64,000 nucleotides of DNA from Halorubrum vacuolatum (GTDB lineage: Archaea; Halobacteriota; Halobacteria; Halobacteriales; Haloferacaceae), in contig NZ_FZNQ01000006.1 in the NCBI RefSeq assembly GCF_900188065.1, positions 1-64,000 on the forward strand. Direction: 5' to 3'. Below the pieces are notes generated by a model. The model was not told where the DNA came from, did not search any database, and worked only from the letters and a program-made list of their open reading frames with translations. The translations under genes and the position numbers were made by a program. Below, piece by piece: positions 1 through 9,134 of the stretch (its first letter is position 1; each line of letters starts with the position of its first letter).

Positions 1-602
1 GAGGCGCATACCACCCTCCCCATCTCATCCTACGGTGATAGTTTCGGCGATTAGCCCTACGTCACGCGATTCTCTCGCTTATCCGAATACGGATGATGCT
101 GCCCCAGACACCTCCCGATAAACTGGCGAACCCATCGGTTAGATCAAAGCTATTGTGCGGTGGTAGGCACCTGGTAGCGTGCTGAAGTGTGAGGAGGTCG
201 CGTCGATTCCTGTCCGGGATTAAGCAGCCTGACACCCGATCCCAGTTTATCCAGATGTTAGCAATCGGTGGCAGTTGCGCATTCGAAACGTGTGTCCAGC
301 AGTATGGCGAGGCCGATCGTGGGTCAGTGTTCCAGCTGATTGATGAGATTACCGAACAGTCCACCACACGGACGGAGATTATACGCACCTCTAGCTCTGT
401 TGAAACCCTCCGATAGTGATAGGTTTCGTGCGTCGTGCGAGATACAGAGCGTGAGTTCAGCACGGTGGTCTTCCATCTCGTACCGTTAACCGACATAGCG
501 GACAGCGTCAGAATCCGCTGGCCTACTGATGGGCCCTATCACTAAACCTATAATACTCGGCCCGGCATTATCCTCACTCATCCAGTCAGCCAGTCCAGAC
601 AT
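1..602. other. Left flank without a supported gene
   Basis: No convincing gene is seen. The weak open frame at 189-416 (plus) has a plausible protein-like composition but no recognisable family, no promoter and runs through the insertion-sequence end at 394-413; it may be a gene fragment. The frame on the other strand (62-496) is rich in Arg/Ser/Cys and looks like a shadow. A TATA-like stretch at 548-557 and another at 565-573 lie upstream of the gene starting at 603. Confidence 0.5.
394..413 (+). repeat. Insertion-sequence terminal remnant, copy 1
   Basis: These 20 bases match 57698-57717 at 19 of 20 positions and begin GCTCTGTTGAAA, the same terminal motif as 3508-3523 read on the minus strand. 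The following bases share AGTGATAG at the same distance as the 3508-3523 copy. I infer a relic of the inverted repeat of an IS5-type haloarchaeal element. No transposase is attached. Confidence 0.55.
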
Positions 603-3371
603 ATGCTCGAATCACTCGCAATCAATCTGCTCGCGACGGGGTTGACAGCTGGGACGGGCGTTGGTGCCCGGAAAGTACGGGCCGCGCTGCGCCATCGCCA
701 GGTGTCAGAGGCCATTAGCGGCGTCGCCACCGAGTTCAACAAAGCGCTCGAACAGGCCATCAAAGAAGAAAACGAACGCCGCGATTCTAACGAACTCGCA
801 GGCGTAACCACTGACTGGGGAGCCGTCGCCGAACACCTCGCCATCACCGAGGCAGCGCCAGACCCTACTTCCCGTCACGCACGCGAAGAAATCGACATCC
901 TCTTTCAGGACGAGGAGGCGGCCATCGCTAGTCTCGCGGAGGCAATCGGGGCCGTCAACGAGGGTGTCGGGGTAGCCATGCGAGAAGACGCGGACGTCCG
1001 CGCGGCCATCGAAGGGGCACTGACGCGAGCCTACAGGCGCGCAGTCGCCGACTTCGAACGCCGCGTTGCGCGCGACGAGGAACTCGCTGCTGTCTTCGAG
1101 GCCGAAACCAACCTCGTGCTTGTCGAGCAAATCAGGGACCTCTTGGAACGGCTCGACACGCTGCAAGAGGATGTCGACCGGTTGCTGACCCAGGACATCC
1201 GCAACGAGGGCTTTCGCCAGCTTTCGTCGGTCTACTTCGAGCGGGTGAGCCCGTCGCCCGAGACGTGTTGGCAGACGACGTTTACGCTCGCCGACGTCCA
1301 TGCGGGCATCCCGGCGGCTCGGAGTGGGCATCAAGAGGAGACGACTGCCAGTGCCGAACTCATTGACGCGTTGGAAGCCGGCCAGAATCGTATCGTTGTT
1401 GGTCGGCCGGGCGCTGGCAAGAGCACGCTCTGCAAGCAGGTGGCCCTCGAGTGGTATCAGGCCGAAGAGACCGGCCCAGTGCTGTATCGCGAGAGTGGGC
1501 GCGGCGACGGCCAGTTCCAGAGTACTGGTACGCTCAGCGACGCAATCGACCGGAGTGAGGGGCATGTCCTTGTTGTCGTTGAGGACGCCGTCCGCGAAGC
1601 GGCTAACGCAATCCTAGGTGTCATTGAGGAGTATGGCGACACCCCGACGGTGAGTTTCCTACTCGACGCACGCCGCGGGGAATTCGAACAGTTCGGCGCC
1701 GGTGAGGCGACCGACCGGACGAAACGCCGTCTCGGTGACCTGCTCGACCGGCTTCCTCAATATCAGTTGCCGGCGATCACCGACACGGATATCGTGCGAG
1801 TCGTGAACGCCTTCGAGGAGGCGACCGGACGGACAGTCGGGCGTGACCCGGCCCACCTCTACGCCGAAATCACGGGCGAGGACGCCGAAGAGTTCGGCGC
1901 GTTCCTGCTGTTGTCGTTCCATCTGCCGGTCGGGTGGGATTCAATTGACCGCGAGGGGACTGAAACGGGCTTTGAAGCTCACGTTCGATCCCGGTACGAG
2001 ACGCTACACAATCCCGGCAGCGAGGACGCGGTGCGGGACCTCTCGCGGTTCGATCCAGCGTTGCTCGCCGACGTCGGCGTGATGGTGAACCTCCTGAACG
2101 CCGCCGGAATCGGTATCCATCCCGAACTGGTTCACGCGCTCGCGGCCGAATACGGCCACGACATCGACACACACGACGAGATTGTCGATATTCGTGCGGC
2201 CCTGGAGGGGTGGTTCCTGTACCGGACCAGTGGAGACGAGGGACCGGTCCGGACCACTCACGAACTCTGGTCGACACTATACCTACGGCACCTGGCCCGC
2301 GAGCACGCCGCACAGCAGGCAACGAGTCGGCTCCGCGATCGGTCGGAACCCCGCGTGGGGCGGTGTCTGGATGCGCTGTTCCGACTCTGTGACGACGAGA
2401 CCCACCGGGAGGAACTGGCCCGCGCGTTCCCTGACTCGGCAGTGCTCGCGTCGATTGCCGACGACCCGGGAGCGGCGGCAGCAGAATACGTTGAGGCGAT
2501 TTTCGAGGTAGGCGAGCGCTGGCCGGTGCTGGCCCCGCTGTTCGGGACGACGAAGACTGCGCGATACGAACTTCCCGAGGCCATCTCGGAGGACACAAGC
2601 CAGTGGATCGTCACCACCCGCGGGCACGCCCACCGCAAACGTGGAGCGTACCCGAAGGCCCGTGCGGAATACAAACAGGCACTGCAAGAGGCACGGGAAG
2701 TAGACGACCGGCACGGCGAGGCCAGAAGCCTCAACAACCTCGGAGTGGTCGCCGAGGTGCTGGGCGAGTACGAGGACGCCCGGGAGTACTACCAGCAGAG
2801 TCTCGACATCCTCCGCGACATCGGCGACCGGGCCGGCGAGGCCAAAAGCCTCAACAACCTCGGAGTGGTCGCCGAGGTGCTGGGCGTGTACGAGGACGCC
2901 CGGGAGTACCACCAGCAGAGCCTCGACATCAACCGCGACATCGGCGACCGGGCCGGCGAGGCCAAAAGCCTCAACAACCTCGGAGTGGTCGCCGGGGCGC
3001 TGGGCGAGGACGAGGACGCCCGGGAGTACTACCAGAAGAGTCTCGACATCCTCCGCGACATCGGCGACCGGGCCGGCGAGGCCACCAACCTCGGAGTGGT
3101 CGCCAGCAATCTGGGCGAGTATGAGGACGCCCGGGAGTACCACCAGCAGAGCCTCGACATCAACCGCGACATCGGCGACCGGGCCGGCGAGGCCAAAAGC
3201 CTCAAAAACCTCGGAGTGGTCGCCCAGCGCCTAGGCGAGTACGAGGAGGCCCGGGAGTACTACCAGCAGAGCCTCGACATCTTCCGCGATCTCGGGCACG
3301 CACACGCCGAGCAGGTTGAGTCACATCTGGCGGAGTTACCCGAGAACGAGTGGGCGTTCTCTGTTCGCTGA
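603..3371 (+). CDS. STAND (NACHT-type) P-loop ATPase with C-terminal TPR repeats
   Basis: This 922-residue protein has a helical N-terminal region of about 250 residues of unknown function. A Walker A motif (GRPGAGKST, about residues 267-275) opens a NACHT/STAND-like ATPase, followed by a hydrophobic strand ending in acidic residues (VLVVVEDA, about 321) as candidate Walker B. An all-helical middle leads to tetratricopeptide repeats from about residue 665 to 900. Known STAND proteins are signalling ATPases whose repeats sense a ligand; many prokaryotic ones (Avs and relatives) defend against viruses. A defence role here is inference from architecture and from the mobile neighbourhood. The start at 603 was chosen because it follows TATA-like sequences at 548-573 and no longer start is supported. 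The gene stands alone on the plus strand. The TPR units are nearly identical in DNA, which is unusual (see the repeat entry). Confidence 0.85.
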   Translation: MLESLAINLLATGLTAGTGVGARKVRAALRHRQVSEAISGVATEFNKALEQAIKEENERRDSNELAGVTTDWGAVAEHLAITEAAPDPTSRHAREEIDILFQDEEAAIASLAEAIGAVNEGVGVAMREDADVRAAIEGALTRAYRRAVADFERRVARDEELAAVFEAETNLVLVEQIRDLLERLDTLQEDVDRLLTQDIRNEGFRQLSSVYFERVSPSPETCWQTTFTLADVHAGIPAARSGHQEETTASAELIDALEAGQNRIVVGRPGAGKSTLCKQVALEWYQAEETGPVLYRESGRGDGQFQSTGTLSDAIDRSEGHVLVVVEDAVREAANAILGVIEEYGDTPTVSFLLDARRGEFEQFGAGEATDRTKRRLGDLLDRLPQYQLPAITDTDIVRVVNAFEEATGRTVGRDPAHLYAEITGEDAEEFGAFLLLSFHLPVGWDSIDREGTETGFEAHVRSRYETLHNPGSEDAVRDLSRFDPALLADVGVMVNLLNAAGIGIHPELVHALAAEYGHDIDTHDEIVDIRAALEGWFLYRTSGDEGPVRTTHELWSTLYLRHLAREHAAQQATSRLRDRSEPRVGRCLDALFRLCDDETHREELARAFPDSAVLASIADDPGAAAAEYVEAIFEVGERWPVLAPLFGTTKTARYELPEAISEDTSQWIVTTRGHAHRKRGAYPKARAEYKQALQEAREVDDRHGEARSLNNLGVVAEVLGEYEDAREYYQQSLDILRDIGDRAGEAKSLNNLGVVAEVLGVYEDAREYHQQSLDINRDIGDRAGEAKSLNNLGVVAGALGEDEDAREYYQKSLDILRDIGDRAGEATNLGVVASNLGEYEDAREYHQQSLDINRDIGDRAGEAKSLKNLGVVAQRLGEYEEAREYYQQSLDIFRDLGHAHAEQVESHLAELPENEWAFSVR
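2715..3296 (+). repeat. Five tandem 120-bp coding repeats (TPR units)
   Basis: Copies begin with GGCGAG at 2715, 2835, 2955, 3075 and 3186. Each encodes about 40 residues with the core NLGVV...LGEYEDAREYYQQSLDI. Most differ by only a few bases. The fourth copy is 111 bp because three residues (9 bases) of the segment GEAKSLNNLG are missing. The units are TPR-length with a helix-turn-helix pattern. Such near-identity between adjacent repeats implies recent duplication or gene conversion. Confidence 0.9.
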
Positions 3372-3439
3372 TCCGCTGCACTCATACGGTACTTCGCTGT
3401 TTCTGTCGCGAACATGCTGTGCCGAAACCAACTCATGCT

Positions 3440-3523
3440 GCTCAAGCCCGGTACGCTACATTCGCGCTGTTTATTCAGCATGATCGCTCAATGCTATCAC
3501 TGATTAAGGATTTCAACAGAGCC
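3440..3523 (-). repeat. Insertion-sequence terminal remnant, copy 2
   Basis: Read on the minus strand from 3523, the sequence begins GGCTCTGTTGAAATCC and continues with TGCTGAATA about 45 bases in. That layout is typical of the ends of IS5-group elements in haloarchaea (recalled, not searched). It ends the block behind the STAND ATPase gene. No transposase reading frame is intact here. The remaining bases to 3607 hold nothing that I recognise. Confidence 0.5.
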
Positions 3524-3607
3524 ATAACTTTGTAATTTAGCGGGATACGGGGAACAAGACATACGCATTGCTGTCAAGGAGGGCTTGCAAGCCGGTCGTC
3601 GTTCGTG

Positions 3608-6600
3608 TCAGGAGGGGGGTTCGACCCCGTCAAACGTATCCGGAGCAGGGGGCGCAGCCCACGGCGACTGTTCGGGCAGTACTGTGCCGAGCGTTGAGCC
3701 CGGATCTCTACCCTGAACCCGGACATTCCATGTATAACATTCCTTAGTCGCGGAGTTTCCGGGTTCGACCGGCGCGACGGCCTCTTCGCGGCTGGGAAGG
3801 TCAACCTCCCCGGCGTTCGGGTCTTCGACGCGTTCGTACGTTGTGGCCCGGCCGTCAGCCTCCTTGACCCGGCGGATGTATCCGGCGTCGGCGAGCTCGG
3901 CAAGGACACGGCGGACCTGGCGCGGACCGACGTCGACGACGTCGCGGACGTCGGCCGTCGTGAATTCGCGGCCCAGTGTCCGGTAGTGACTGGCGATCTT
4001 GGTCGCGGTCTCCGACCACGTTTCGACGACCTGTCCCTCGCCGACGACTGGGAGATCGCTGCGGAGCGCTGAGGTCCTCGCAACGACGGTTGCGCCGGAG
4101 CCACCCCTCGCGAACCGGAGAATCGCCTGCATGGTCTGGTCCTCGGTCATGTGTTTGAGATAGGCGTCGCCGATTTCGGATCCGTACGCGAGGTCAGCGC
4201 CGCGCCCAGAGCGGCGGTCGGTGTCGACCTCCTCACCGCCGAGCGCGGCGAACCGTTCGATCGCGTGGTCGCCGTAGTGTTGACACCCGAGGATAGCGGC
4301 GAGGCGCTGGTCGCCCAGCTCGTTCGATCCTTTGAGGTTCCCGTAGTTCTCCCACGTGGAGACGACACCGTCAAGACGCGCATCGTTTTCGAGGACCTCG
4401 CGAACGCCTTTCGTCGTAATCGCCGCGGGTTTCCCGACGGTCGAGGCGGCCTCGTCGCGGCGTCGCGGGGCGTCGATCCCGGCGTACTCCTCGGCGAGCG
4501 CCTCAAGGAGCGCGACGTCGCCGTCGGTGTCCTTCGATGCGGGCGAGCCCTCGTAGTACCGCGGCCGGTCGGCAGCGCGGAGGACGCGGAGGTCGAGGGC
4601 GTCCTCAAGGAACGTGGCCCGTTCGGCCGCTGAGTCGTGAATATCGTCTACGGAAACGTCCTCGCCCAGCGCGACGGACCACAACTCTGCGCGGCCGGTC
4701 GCGTCGAGGGCGACGAGAGGGACGTCCTCACCGCCGGCGTCGGTCCGGGCGGGTGGGTTGTGTAATAACGCGCCGTGACCGTTTCGGTCGAGGACGGTCG
4801 TCGCGCGGCCGTGGGTGTCGACGACGTCAAGCGTCGTCCCGTCGGTGGCGCGGTCGTCGAACGCCCAGGCGTCAGTATGGATCCGGCGCGGCTCGTCGGC
4901 GACCACGGCCTCAAGGAGGTGATGGGCGTCGGGGTGTGCGTATCCGTCGGTCGCCCAGGCGGCGAGGCGCCGGCACCCCTCGCGACTACCACGGAGCGCC
5001 GTCATCGCCGCGTTAAGCCGCGCGGAGGCGGCCTCGGTCCCGTCACGGACGGCCTCGACGGCCTCCTCGACGAGGAGTCGGAGGTCGCCCGCGATCGGCA
5101 GCTCGCCCAGCTCGACCGCGGCGAGGTCGGGGTTCGACACACCCGAGAGGGTCGCCCTCGCGAGGGGTTCGACGACGGCCGGTCGGATCCACCGTTCAAC
5201 ACCCGCGCCCGGTTGCTCGGGGTCGAGCGCGTCGAGCGCGTCGGTAAGGTCGCGGAACGCCTCGGCCGCGTCGTCGCCGGTCGAGACGTCCTCAAGCGCC
5301 TCGCGGACACCGAGGTTCCGGAGGAGATCGTCGTCGACCTCCGAGAGTATCTCGCCGGCGTCCTCGCGAGCGTCGAGGAGGTCGCCCATGCGGGCGAGCG
5401 CGGCGACGGCCTGGTCGACGGCGTCCAGGTCGTCGACGCGCCCCTCAAGCCACGCACGGACCCACTCGTCGCCCGAGAGGTCGGCCTCGTACATATCCCG
5501 CTGGTCCTCGACGTCCTCGCGGAGCGACCGGGCGAGCCACGTCGCATGATCGGGGGCGAGGTCGTCGAATTCCCGGGTAAAGGCCTCCCCGACGAATTCG
5601 TCGAGGACGACGGCTCGCGGCGCGGTGTCGACGCGGCCGTGGGCGTCTCGGCTGTAAGCCGTCCGAACGCTCGCGACGTGGGCGTGAACGTACGACCCGA
5701 CGAGGAGGTCGGCGGTGTCGTCGGCGTCGCTCGCGTGTTCCCACCCTTCGGTATACGGACACGTCGCGCCGTCCTCCGAACACGGGAGATCGGCACCAAA
5801 CAACCCAGCGGCCTCGGTATGAATCTCGCGAGGGGTGTATCCGAGGCGGCGGGCGACGTGAACGACGAGCGCCCAGGCGGGCCCATACTCACCGTCGGCG
5901 ACGGGACACGTCGGGCGGTCGAGATCGACGTCGTCCTCGTCGGTCTCCTCCTCGACAAAAATGTCCTCGACGTCGACGTCCTCGTCGTCTCCGCCGGTGC
6001 CCTCAAGCGCTCGGGAGACCAGCGACCACCGGTCGCGGAGCCGGTCCTTTCCGCCCTCGCGGATGTACTTGGTCGCGGCCGCGAGGACGTCGTCGCGGAC
6101 GTTTTCCTCCGCGAACACGGGAAGGATCCGGGCGTCGACGCCCCAGCGGTCGGCCTTTTCGAGGGCCTGGGCCTGTAACTCCTTCCGGGGTGCGAGGTAC
6201 GAAAGCGGCCGGTCGCGCGCCGTTTTGACGGTCCCGGTCGTCTTTCCCGTCGCCGGCAGCGCGGCGACGACGGTCGGGGAGCCGTCCTCGGCGGTCGCGT
6301 CTCCGATAAGCTCCTCGACGTCGGCCCGCGCCTCGTCGAGGGCGTCGGGATCGACACCATCGAGCTCGCGGGCGTCGACCAGCTCTTCGGCGGTTGGGAG
6401 TTGGGGCGTGACCTCGCGGGAGCCGTCCTCGGCGGGTTTCCACCGGGGGAGGGGCGCTCCGTACTGGTCGCGAGCGGCAGCGTACGCGTCGACAAAGTCG
6501 GACCCTTCGAGCGGGTCGTCGGGGTGTCGAACGATCCCCGCGTCGAGGGCGGCGAACCGAACGACGTCGAGGACACGCTCGGTGTCGGCGTCCCACACCG

Positions 6601-8644
6601 TCCCGCTCGGGAACACAAGCACCGAGGCCTCACCTTCGGAGTCGCGCCAGGCGGGATTTAACGCGCGGGCGGCCTCGCCGCCGACCTCGTCGCCCTCCGC
6701 CGTGACCTCGGTCGCGAGGGCGTCGGTGTCGAGGTCCCAAAACGTCGCCTCTCCGATTACATCGAGGACGGCGTCGAATTCCGCGATCGCGTCGCGTGTC
6801 GTGTAGTATTTGGGGAGGGGCGCCTCGTACTGGTCGCGAGCGGTCGCGTACGCCTCGGCGTATGCGTCTCCGAGGTCGTCCTCGGGACCGTCGACGATCC
6901 CCTCGGCGACGGCGACGGCGCGGACGACGTCCACGGCCTCACCGGTGGCGGGACACGCGAACCGTTCGGGCGCGTCGGGCGCCGCGTCGAGGCCCTCGAC
7001 CTCGTCGGGTGTGACACGCGCGGCAGCGTCCCATGCGCGGCGGACGTCGACGGTCGCGCCGATCTCCCGCGGGTCGTCGCGGTACTCCTCGCCGGAGTCG
7101 TCCTCCTCCCCGTCGAACGCCCCCACCGGCTCCCGGCCGGGATCGACGTCGTACTCCTCCGAGATATGGTCGAGGACCTGGTTATACGCGCCCGACGGCA
7201 GCGCCCGGTAGCTTTTCCCGTCGTGGTCCTCGGGATCGGCGACGACCTCTCCGGTATCAGTATCACGGCGGACGAGGTCGTCGGCGTGGACGAGGCCGTC
7301 CTTGAGAGCGACGCCAATTAGGCCGCGGTATGGGACCGGGTCGTCGTTCGAGACGTAACTCTGGTCCTTGGCGTGTTTCCATGCTGTAAAGACCTCGTCG
7401 TCGTCGAGACTCCCGTCGGGGTCGTCGGCGCGTCGTCCGTCGGCCTCGACCAGGATGTACGTAAGCGCGTTGTAACTAACTCCGTACTTGAAATCGGTCG
7501 CAAGCTCCGCCCTCTTGACGACAAAGTAATTTTCACTTTCCCCGTGGTGTCCGAGTGGGTTCTTTCCACGATCGCCCTCACTTAGGCCGGTCACGTCGGT
7601 AATGTCGAGGTCGAACAGCGCCGACCGACCGTTGGAGGACGAGACCGTCGAGGTGTCTCGGTCCTCGGTGTCGCTCTGCGAGGAGTTGGTCGACGGCTCG
7701 GTATATGCCGGGTGGTCCGTCGCACGGACCGCGGCCGCGAGGACCGGAGCGAGGTCGCCGTCCCACTCTATGAGGTAATCGTCGAGATCGACCTTTGAGA
7801 GGCCCGGTCGTGGAAGTTCCGCGATCCGGGCGTCGACGCCGGCCTCGGTGAGGAACGCGCCCGTCGAGACGGCGCCGCGGAGACCCTCCCCGTACTGGGG
7901 GAGTGTCAGTCGGTCGTTTTCGTCGATCGCGGAGGACGGCTCTTCGGCGTCTTGAACGATATACACTCGGGGGACGTCGTACGCCTGTAGGACGTCGAGG
8001 AGGTCCTCGCGGTCGCTTTTTTTGAACGTGGTCGTGACCGGGGAGAGGGCCGGGAGCCCGTTTTGGTGGGCCGTGATCGCGTCGGCGATCCCTTCGGTGA
8101 TTATGACCGGCTCCCCCTCGCGGACGGTGTCGAGGCCGTAAATCGGCTCCTCGACAACGACCTCGTCGCTGGAGACGGCGATCTTGTGGTACTTTGCCGG
8201 GTCGTCCTCCTCACCGTACCGACCCGCCCAGTCGGCGGAGTGCGCCGGGTCGAGGGCCCGTGTGATCGCGAACACGGCGCGGCCGTCCTCGTCGAGATAC
8301 GGGAGGACATACCGCCCGGACCACGCTGCCGAGAGGTTCCCGTCTCCTCGCTCCTGAAATAGCCCGGTCGCGATGATCGTTCTCCGATCGAACCCCCGCC
8401 GGTGTAGGTATGCTAAAAGCCGGTCGTGAGTGTCGGCTGGGGCGTACCCGAGCTGTTTCGCCTCTATCGTGTCCTCACCCCAGCCCCGAGCGTCGCGATA
8501 GTACTCTCTAGGAGTGGAATATTGGACGTCCTTTGGAAGCTCGGTGTCAAGTTGTTGGGAGAACCAATCAATTGCCGCAGTGAACGCGGCTGTCACGGAA
8601 CCTTCCGTGAGAGGATCTTCATTGATTCCGCTTCTGCCAGTCAC
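3608..8644 (-). CDS. Very large DnaG-like primase/P-loop ATPase of an integrated element
   Basis: At 1678 residues this is the largest gene in the window. Residues about 20-150 resemble the N-terminal catalytic half of DnaG-type primases. A Toprim-like segment follows at about 170-270, with ITEG as the acidic strand and IVQDAEE as the second acidic motif. Long acidic linkers come next. A second half starts with a Walker A motif (ATGKTTG, about 796-802) and a Walker B-like strand (VVLDEFVG, about 1012-1019), suggesting a helicase or translocase. A winged-helix DNA-binding domain is near the end (about 1555-1620). Such primase-ATPase fusions are known from haloarchaeal plasmids, viruses and integrated elements. 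The gene reads away from tRNA-Ala(CGC), with 282 bases between. GC content is high. I infer a replication gene of an element integrated at the tRNA; no integrase is in view. Confidence 0.75.
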   Translation of the reverse strand: MTGRSGINEDPLTEGSVTAAFTAAIDWFSQQLDTELPKDVQYSTPREYYRDARGWGEDTIEAKQLGYAPADTHDRLLAYLHRRGFDRRTIIATGLFQERGDGNLSAAWSGRYVLPYLDEDGRAVFAITRALDPAHSADWAGRYGEEDDPAKYHKIAVSSDEVVVEEPIYGLDTVREGEPVIITEGIADAITAHQNGLPALSPVTTTFKKSDREDLLDVLQAYDVPRVYIVQDAEEPSSAIDENDRLTLPQYGEGLRGAVSTGAFLTEAGVDARIAELPRPGLSKVDLDDYLIEWDGDLAPVLAAAVRATDHPAYTEPSTNSSQSDTEDRDTSTVSSSNGRSALFDLDITDVTGLSEGDRGKNPLGHHGESENYFVVKRAELATDFKYGVSYNALTYILVEADGRRADDPDGSLDDDEVFTAWKHAKDQSYVSNDDPVPYRGLIGVALKDGLVHADDLVRRDTDTGEVVADPEDHDGKSYRALPSGAYNQVLDHISEEYDVDPGREPVGAFDGEEDDSGEEYRDDPREIGATVDVRRAWDAAARVTPDEVEGLDAAPDAPERFACPATGEAVDVVRAVAVAEGIVDGPEDDLGDAYAEAYATARDQYEAPLPKYYTTRDAIAEFDAVLDVIGEATFWDLDTDALATEVTAEGDEVGGEAARALNPAWRDSEGEASVLVFPSGTVWDADTERVLDVVRFAALDAGIVRHPDDPLEGSDFVDAYAAARDQYGAPLPRWKPAEDGSREVTPQLPTAEELVDARELDGVDPDALDEARADVEELIGDATAEDGSPTVVAALPATGKTTGTVKTARDRPLSYLAPRKELQAQALEKADRWGVDARILPVFAEENVRDDVLAAATKYIREGGKDRLRDRWSLVSRALEGTGGDDEDVDVEDIFVEEETDEDDVDLDRPTCPVADGEYGPAWALVVHVARRLGYTPREIHTEAAGLFGADLPCSEDGATCPYTEGWEHASDADDTADLLVGSYVHAHVASVRTAYSRDAHGRVDTAPRAVVLDEFVGEAFTREFDDLAPDHATWLARSLREDVEDQRDMYEADLSGDEWVRAWLEGRVDDLDAVDQAVAALARMGDLLDAREDAGEILSEVDDDLLRNLGVREALEDVSTGDDAAEAFRDLTDALDALDPEQPGAGVERWIRPAVVEPLARATLSGVSNPDLAAVELGELPIAGDLRLLVEEAVEAVRDGTEAASARLNAAMTALRGSREGCRRLAAWATDGYAHPDAHHLLEAVVADEPRRIHTDAWAFDDRATDGTTLDVVDTHGRATTVLDRNGHGALLHNPPARTDAGGEDVPLVALDATGRAELWSVALGEDVSVDDIHDSAAERATFLEDALDLRVLRAADRPRYYEGSPASKDTDGDVALLEALAEEYAGIDAPRRRDEAASTVGKPAAITTKGVREVLENDARLDGVVSTWENYGNLKGSNELGDQRLAAILGCQHYGDHAIERFAALGGEEVDTDRRSGRGADLAYGSEIGDAYLKHMTEDQTMQAILRFARGGSGATVVARTSALRSDLPVVGEGQVVETWSETATKIASHYRTLGREFTTADVRDVVDVGPRQVRRVLAELADAGYIRRVKEADGRATTYERVEDPNAGEVDLPSREEAVAPVEPGNSATKECYTWNVRVQGRDPGSTLGTVLPEQSPWAAPPAPDTFDGVEPPS

Positions 8645-8926
8645 CGTCCCTCACCCCCGCTTATTTTCCTGACTATTCGATCGATATATGAAGCCAGACT
8701 GGGGTGCTCCCCGCGACGGTGGTTACGCAGGAAGCCCTGTCCCACGATGTGTTCGACAGTTCGGATTTCACTACGCTGATCACCAGCACGCGAGAGGGTG
8801 CAAGAGGAATCTCGTTCAACTCCCCCAGACCAATGACCCTGATCATATATATACCAACATCCAGAACTCCTCGTATGGGCTCTGAGAGACGGTTCTACCG
8901 TCCCTAATCTTCGAGAGAAATCGCGA
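8645..8926. other. Gap between primase gene and tRNA-Ala
   Basis: No gene is seen in these 282 bases. The stretch near 8845-8855 (ATATATAT) is markedly AT-rich and could hold the primase promoter or an attachment/excision region, since it borders the 3' end of the tRNA. I found no second copy of the tRNA 3' end to the left within the window. Confidence 0.4.
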
Positions 8927-8998
8927 TGGACTCGCGGGGATTTGAACCCCGGGCCTCTTCCTTGCGAAGGAAGCGATCTGCCGCTGATCTACGAGCCC
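8927..8998 (-). tRNA. tRNA-Ala (anticodon CGC)
   Basis: The 72-base gene folds as a complete cloverleaf: acceptor GGGCTCG with CGAGTCC, D stem GATC/GATC, anticodon stem CTTCC/GGAAG with loop TTCGCAA, and T stem CGGGG/CCCCG with loop TTCAAAT. The third acceptor pair is G-T (G3:U70), the classic identity element for alanyl-tRNA synthetase. The anticodon CGC reads GCG codons. CCA is not encoded. Its 3' end faces the primase gene, the usual geometry for an element integrated into a tRNA. Confidence 0.97.
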
Positions 8999-9105
8999 GC
9001 ATCCGATCACAGTCGACGTTCGTATTTGTACCTTCCCTTTTCGGGTTCCTGGAAGGGGCAATCGGCCACACGGTCGTCTTTCCAGCCACCACAAGCGTTC
9101 ACGGA

Positions 9106-9113
9106 TTTATACT
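9106..9113 (+). promoter_or_regulatory. TATA box of the rhomboid gene
   Basis: TTTATACT is centred about 26 bases before the ATG at 9135, the spacing expected for a leaderless haloarchaeal transcript. Confidence 0.6.
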
Positions 9114-9134
9114 GCTCCGCCGCCAAGGACGGGT

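Noticed and set aside
62-496. Open frame on the minus strand at the left edge
   Set aside because: Composition is rich in Ser, Arg and Cys without any recognisable pattern; it crosses the insertion-sequence relic and has no promoter.
2715-3296. Possible CRISPR-like repeat array
   Set aside because: Units of 120 bp are contiguous and coding, with TPR consensus; no spacers.
4775-6178. Long plus-strand frame opposite the primase gene
   Set aside because: It is a GC-rich shadow of the minus-strand gene, whose domains and motifs are clear.
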